Assembly (NCBI GenBank): GCA_024690865.1
Contig: JAILON010000067.1
Span: forward strand, 1 to 49,551
Direction of reading: 5' to 3'
DNA length: 49,551 nt
DNA from: Treponema sp.
GTDB taxonomy: Bacteria; Spirochaetota; Spirochaetia; Treponematales; Treponemataceae
A program made the position numbers and the translations under genes. A model generated the notes under the pieces. The model was not told where the DNA came from, did no database searches, and worked only from the letters and a program-made list of their open reading frames with translations. Positions 48,813-49,551 of this stretch are shown here, one piece after another (the first letter of the stretch is position 1; every line of letters starts with the position of its first letter).

Positions 48813-49430
48813 ATGGCAAAGTGTAAGATTTGTGGAGGCAGGATTGCCGACGGAGCAACGAAATGCCCTACCTGCGGTTCCCCAGTTGGCGTAACTGCGG
48901 AGAGCCTGCAGCCCAAGCCTCATGTTGGCGGTAGTAGTACGGGTACAGCCGCTGGATTGGGTTCGAATGTTACCAGCAGGACTGGTGCATCTACAGGAAC
49001 TGGTGCATCTACAGGAACCGGTTCAACCACAGGAACTGGTACAGCTACCGGGACTGGTTCAACCTCTGGAATTGGTACAACTACAGGAATTGGTCACACG
49101 ACTTGGACTGGTGCAACCACTGGGTCAGGAACAACTGCGACCCCTACGCCTGCACCAGTTATTTTGAGCAAAGAAGAAAAAAACAAAAAAATAGAAAGAA
49201 TAACGTTTTACGTTGGTGGAGTCCTTGGAGCATTACTTTTTATAACTTGTTGGATCGTTGGCACTATAGAGAATCGTGGCAGCGAAAGCGCATCAGCAAC
49301 ATCACGTTCATCGACCTCATCGACCTCATCAAGCACATCGGCCTCATCGTATTCAAGCCAGCCCCTTTCAGTGATGGGATTCACTGGTCAATCGACGAGG
49401 AGTGATGTAAAATGGAATAGTCAATATTAG
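48813..49430 (+). CDS. Single zinc ribbon, Thr/Gly repeat stalk and membrane helix
   Basis: The 205-residue protein has one ribbon (MAKCKICGGRIADGATKCPTCG). A 60-residue stalk of short (T/S)TGTG repeats follows, for example STGTGASTGTGSTTGTG; these are written in about 18-bp DNA repeats (about 48985-49110). After a Lys/Glu patch comes a hydrophobic helix (ITFYVGGVLGALLFITCWIVG, about 128-148). A Ser/Thr-rich tail ends the protein. GAGAGGAG precedes the ATG. The repeat stalk is likely to vary in length. It would place the ribbon on one side of the membrane and a flexible tail on the other. No known function. Confidence 0.65.
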   Translation: MAKCKICGGRIADGATKCPTCGSPVGVTAESLQPKPHVGGSSTGTAAGLGSNVTSRTGASTGTGASTGTGSTTGTGTATGTGSTSGIGTTTGIGHTTWTGATTGSGTTATPTPAPVILSKEEKNKKIERITFYVGGVLGALLFITCWIVGTIENRGSESASATSRSSTSSTSSSTSASSYSSQPLSVMGFTGQSTRSDVKWNSQY

Positions 49431-49436
49431 TTCAGT

Positions 49437-49463
49437 GCCTAAACACCCTAAATTTATTTAGGC
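49437..49463. other. AT-rich hairpin after the last zinc-ribbon gene
   Basis: GCCTAAA (49437-49443) pairs with TTTAGGC (49457-49463); an alternative CCTAAAT/ATTTAGG pairing shares the right arm. It lies between the zinc-ribbon stop and the transposase stop codon, so it may be a terminator or an insertion-sequence end. Confidence 0.5.
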
Positions 49464-49551
49464 AGCAGCATTTACAGATGCTGTCTTTTCCCTGTATACA
49501 GCAGGAGGCAGTCCGCCTGGATTTACTGTCGTCACGCGCTTCGTGTTGTAA
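49458..49551 (-). mobile_element. C-terminus of an IS3-type transposase, cut by the window edge
   Basis: On the minus strand the frame entering at 49550 reads NTKRVTTVNPGGLPPAVYREK and stops at 49458-49460. The N-x-K-R...GG-L-x-P-x-x-Y-R-E-K pattern is the usual end of IS3/IS150-type OrfB integrase domains (rve). Only about 30 residues are visible, so it could be an intact element or a remnant. Confidence 0.6.

Overview
The window looks like a chromosomal segment of a host-associated spirochaete, most likely a treponeme. It is moderately GC-rich. The inference rests on an excisionase-type HTH fused to a PTS EIIA domain, a Rho with a very long Asn/Arg-rich N-terminus, several exported SPOR-domain proteins, a DUF285/BspA-like lipoprotein, Rpn-family nucleases and a family of zinc-ribbon proteins. 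No 16S rRNA gene is present, so the genus is an inference.

Layout. 1-4.3 kb: the start of a gene leaving the left edge, a 23-bp tandem array, superoxide dismutase, a BspA-like lipoprotein behind an attenuator-like hairpin, and a Phd/VapC toxin-antitoxin pair. 4.3-8.2 kb: HTH-EIIA regulator, tRNA-Val and tRNA-Pro, an HU protein, and gmd-fcl for GDP-L-fucose. 8.2-13.4 kb: small membrane and exported proteins, two with SPOR domains. 13.4-21.1 kb: lnt, a second HU-like gene, rpsT, a small zinc protein, an AEC transporter, a family-61-type glycosyltransferase, rho and rpmE. 21.2-29.6 kb: nhaC and a complete trpE-GD-CF-B-A operon whose promoter is bracketed by two copies of a palindrome. 29.7-35.6 kb: an exported transglutaminase-like protein, an RluA-type pseudouridine synthase, an M24 peptidase and Lon.

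35.6-49.5 kb is accessory DNA. It holds two copies of an XRE-regulator cassette (one with an internal deletion), an intact Rpn nuclease gene, an Rpn fragment, and a second Rpn gene broken and expanded by palindromic hairpin elements. Next come a 22-bp array and a same-strand cluster of zinc-ribbon proteins that share an N-terminal module but carry different C-terminal parts: FGE/sulfatase-modifying fold, LRR-like plus TM, Sel1 repeats, and glycine zipper. An exported FGE-PDZ protein and an AT-rich nuclease-like gene are interleaved. The right edge holds the C-terminus of an IS3-type transposase.

How the parts may work together. The core genes are standard housekeeping units. In the accessory block the intact XRE protein is divergent from the zinc-ribbon cluster, and a good promoter between them carries three copies of a GTCCATTTG motif, so the cluster is plausibly one repressor-controlled regulon. 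The most unusual signals are four. The zinc-ribbon FGE protein has a C-terminus resembling the variable region of diversity-generating retroelement targets. Hairpin elements with compensatory changes sit inside an Rpn nuclease gene. Families of 22/23-bp tandem arrays recur. Several genes lack a ribosome-binding site and have a -10 box almost touching the start codon.
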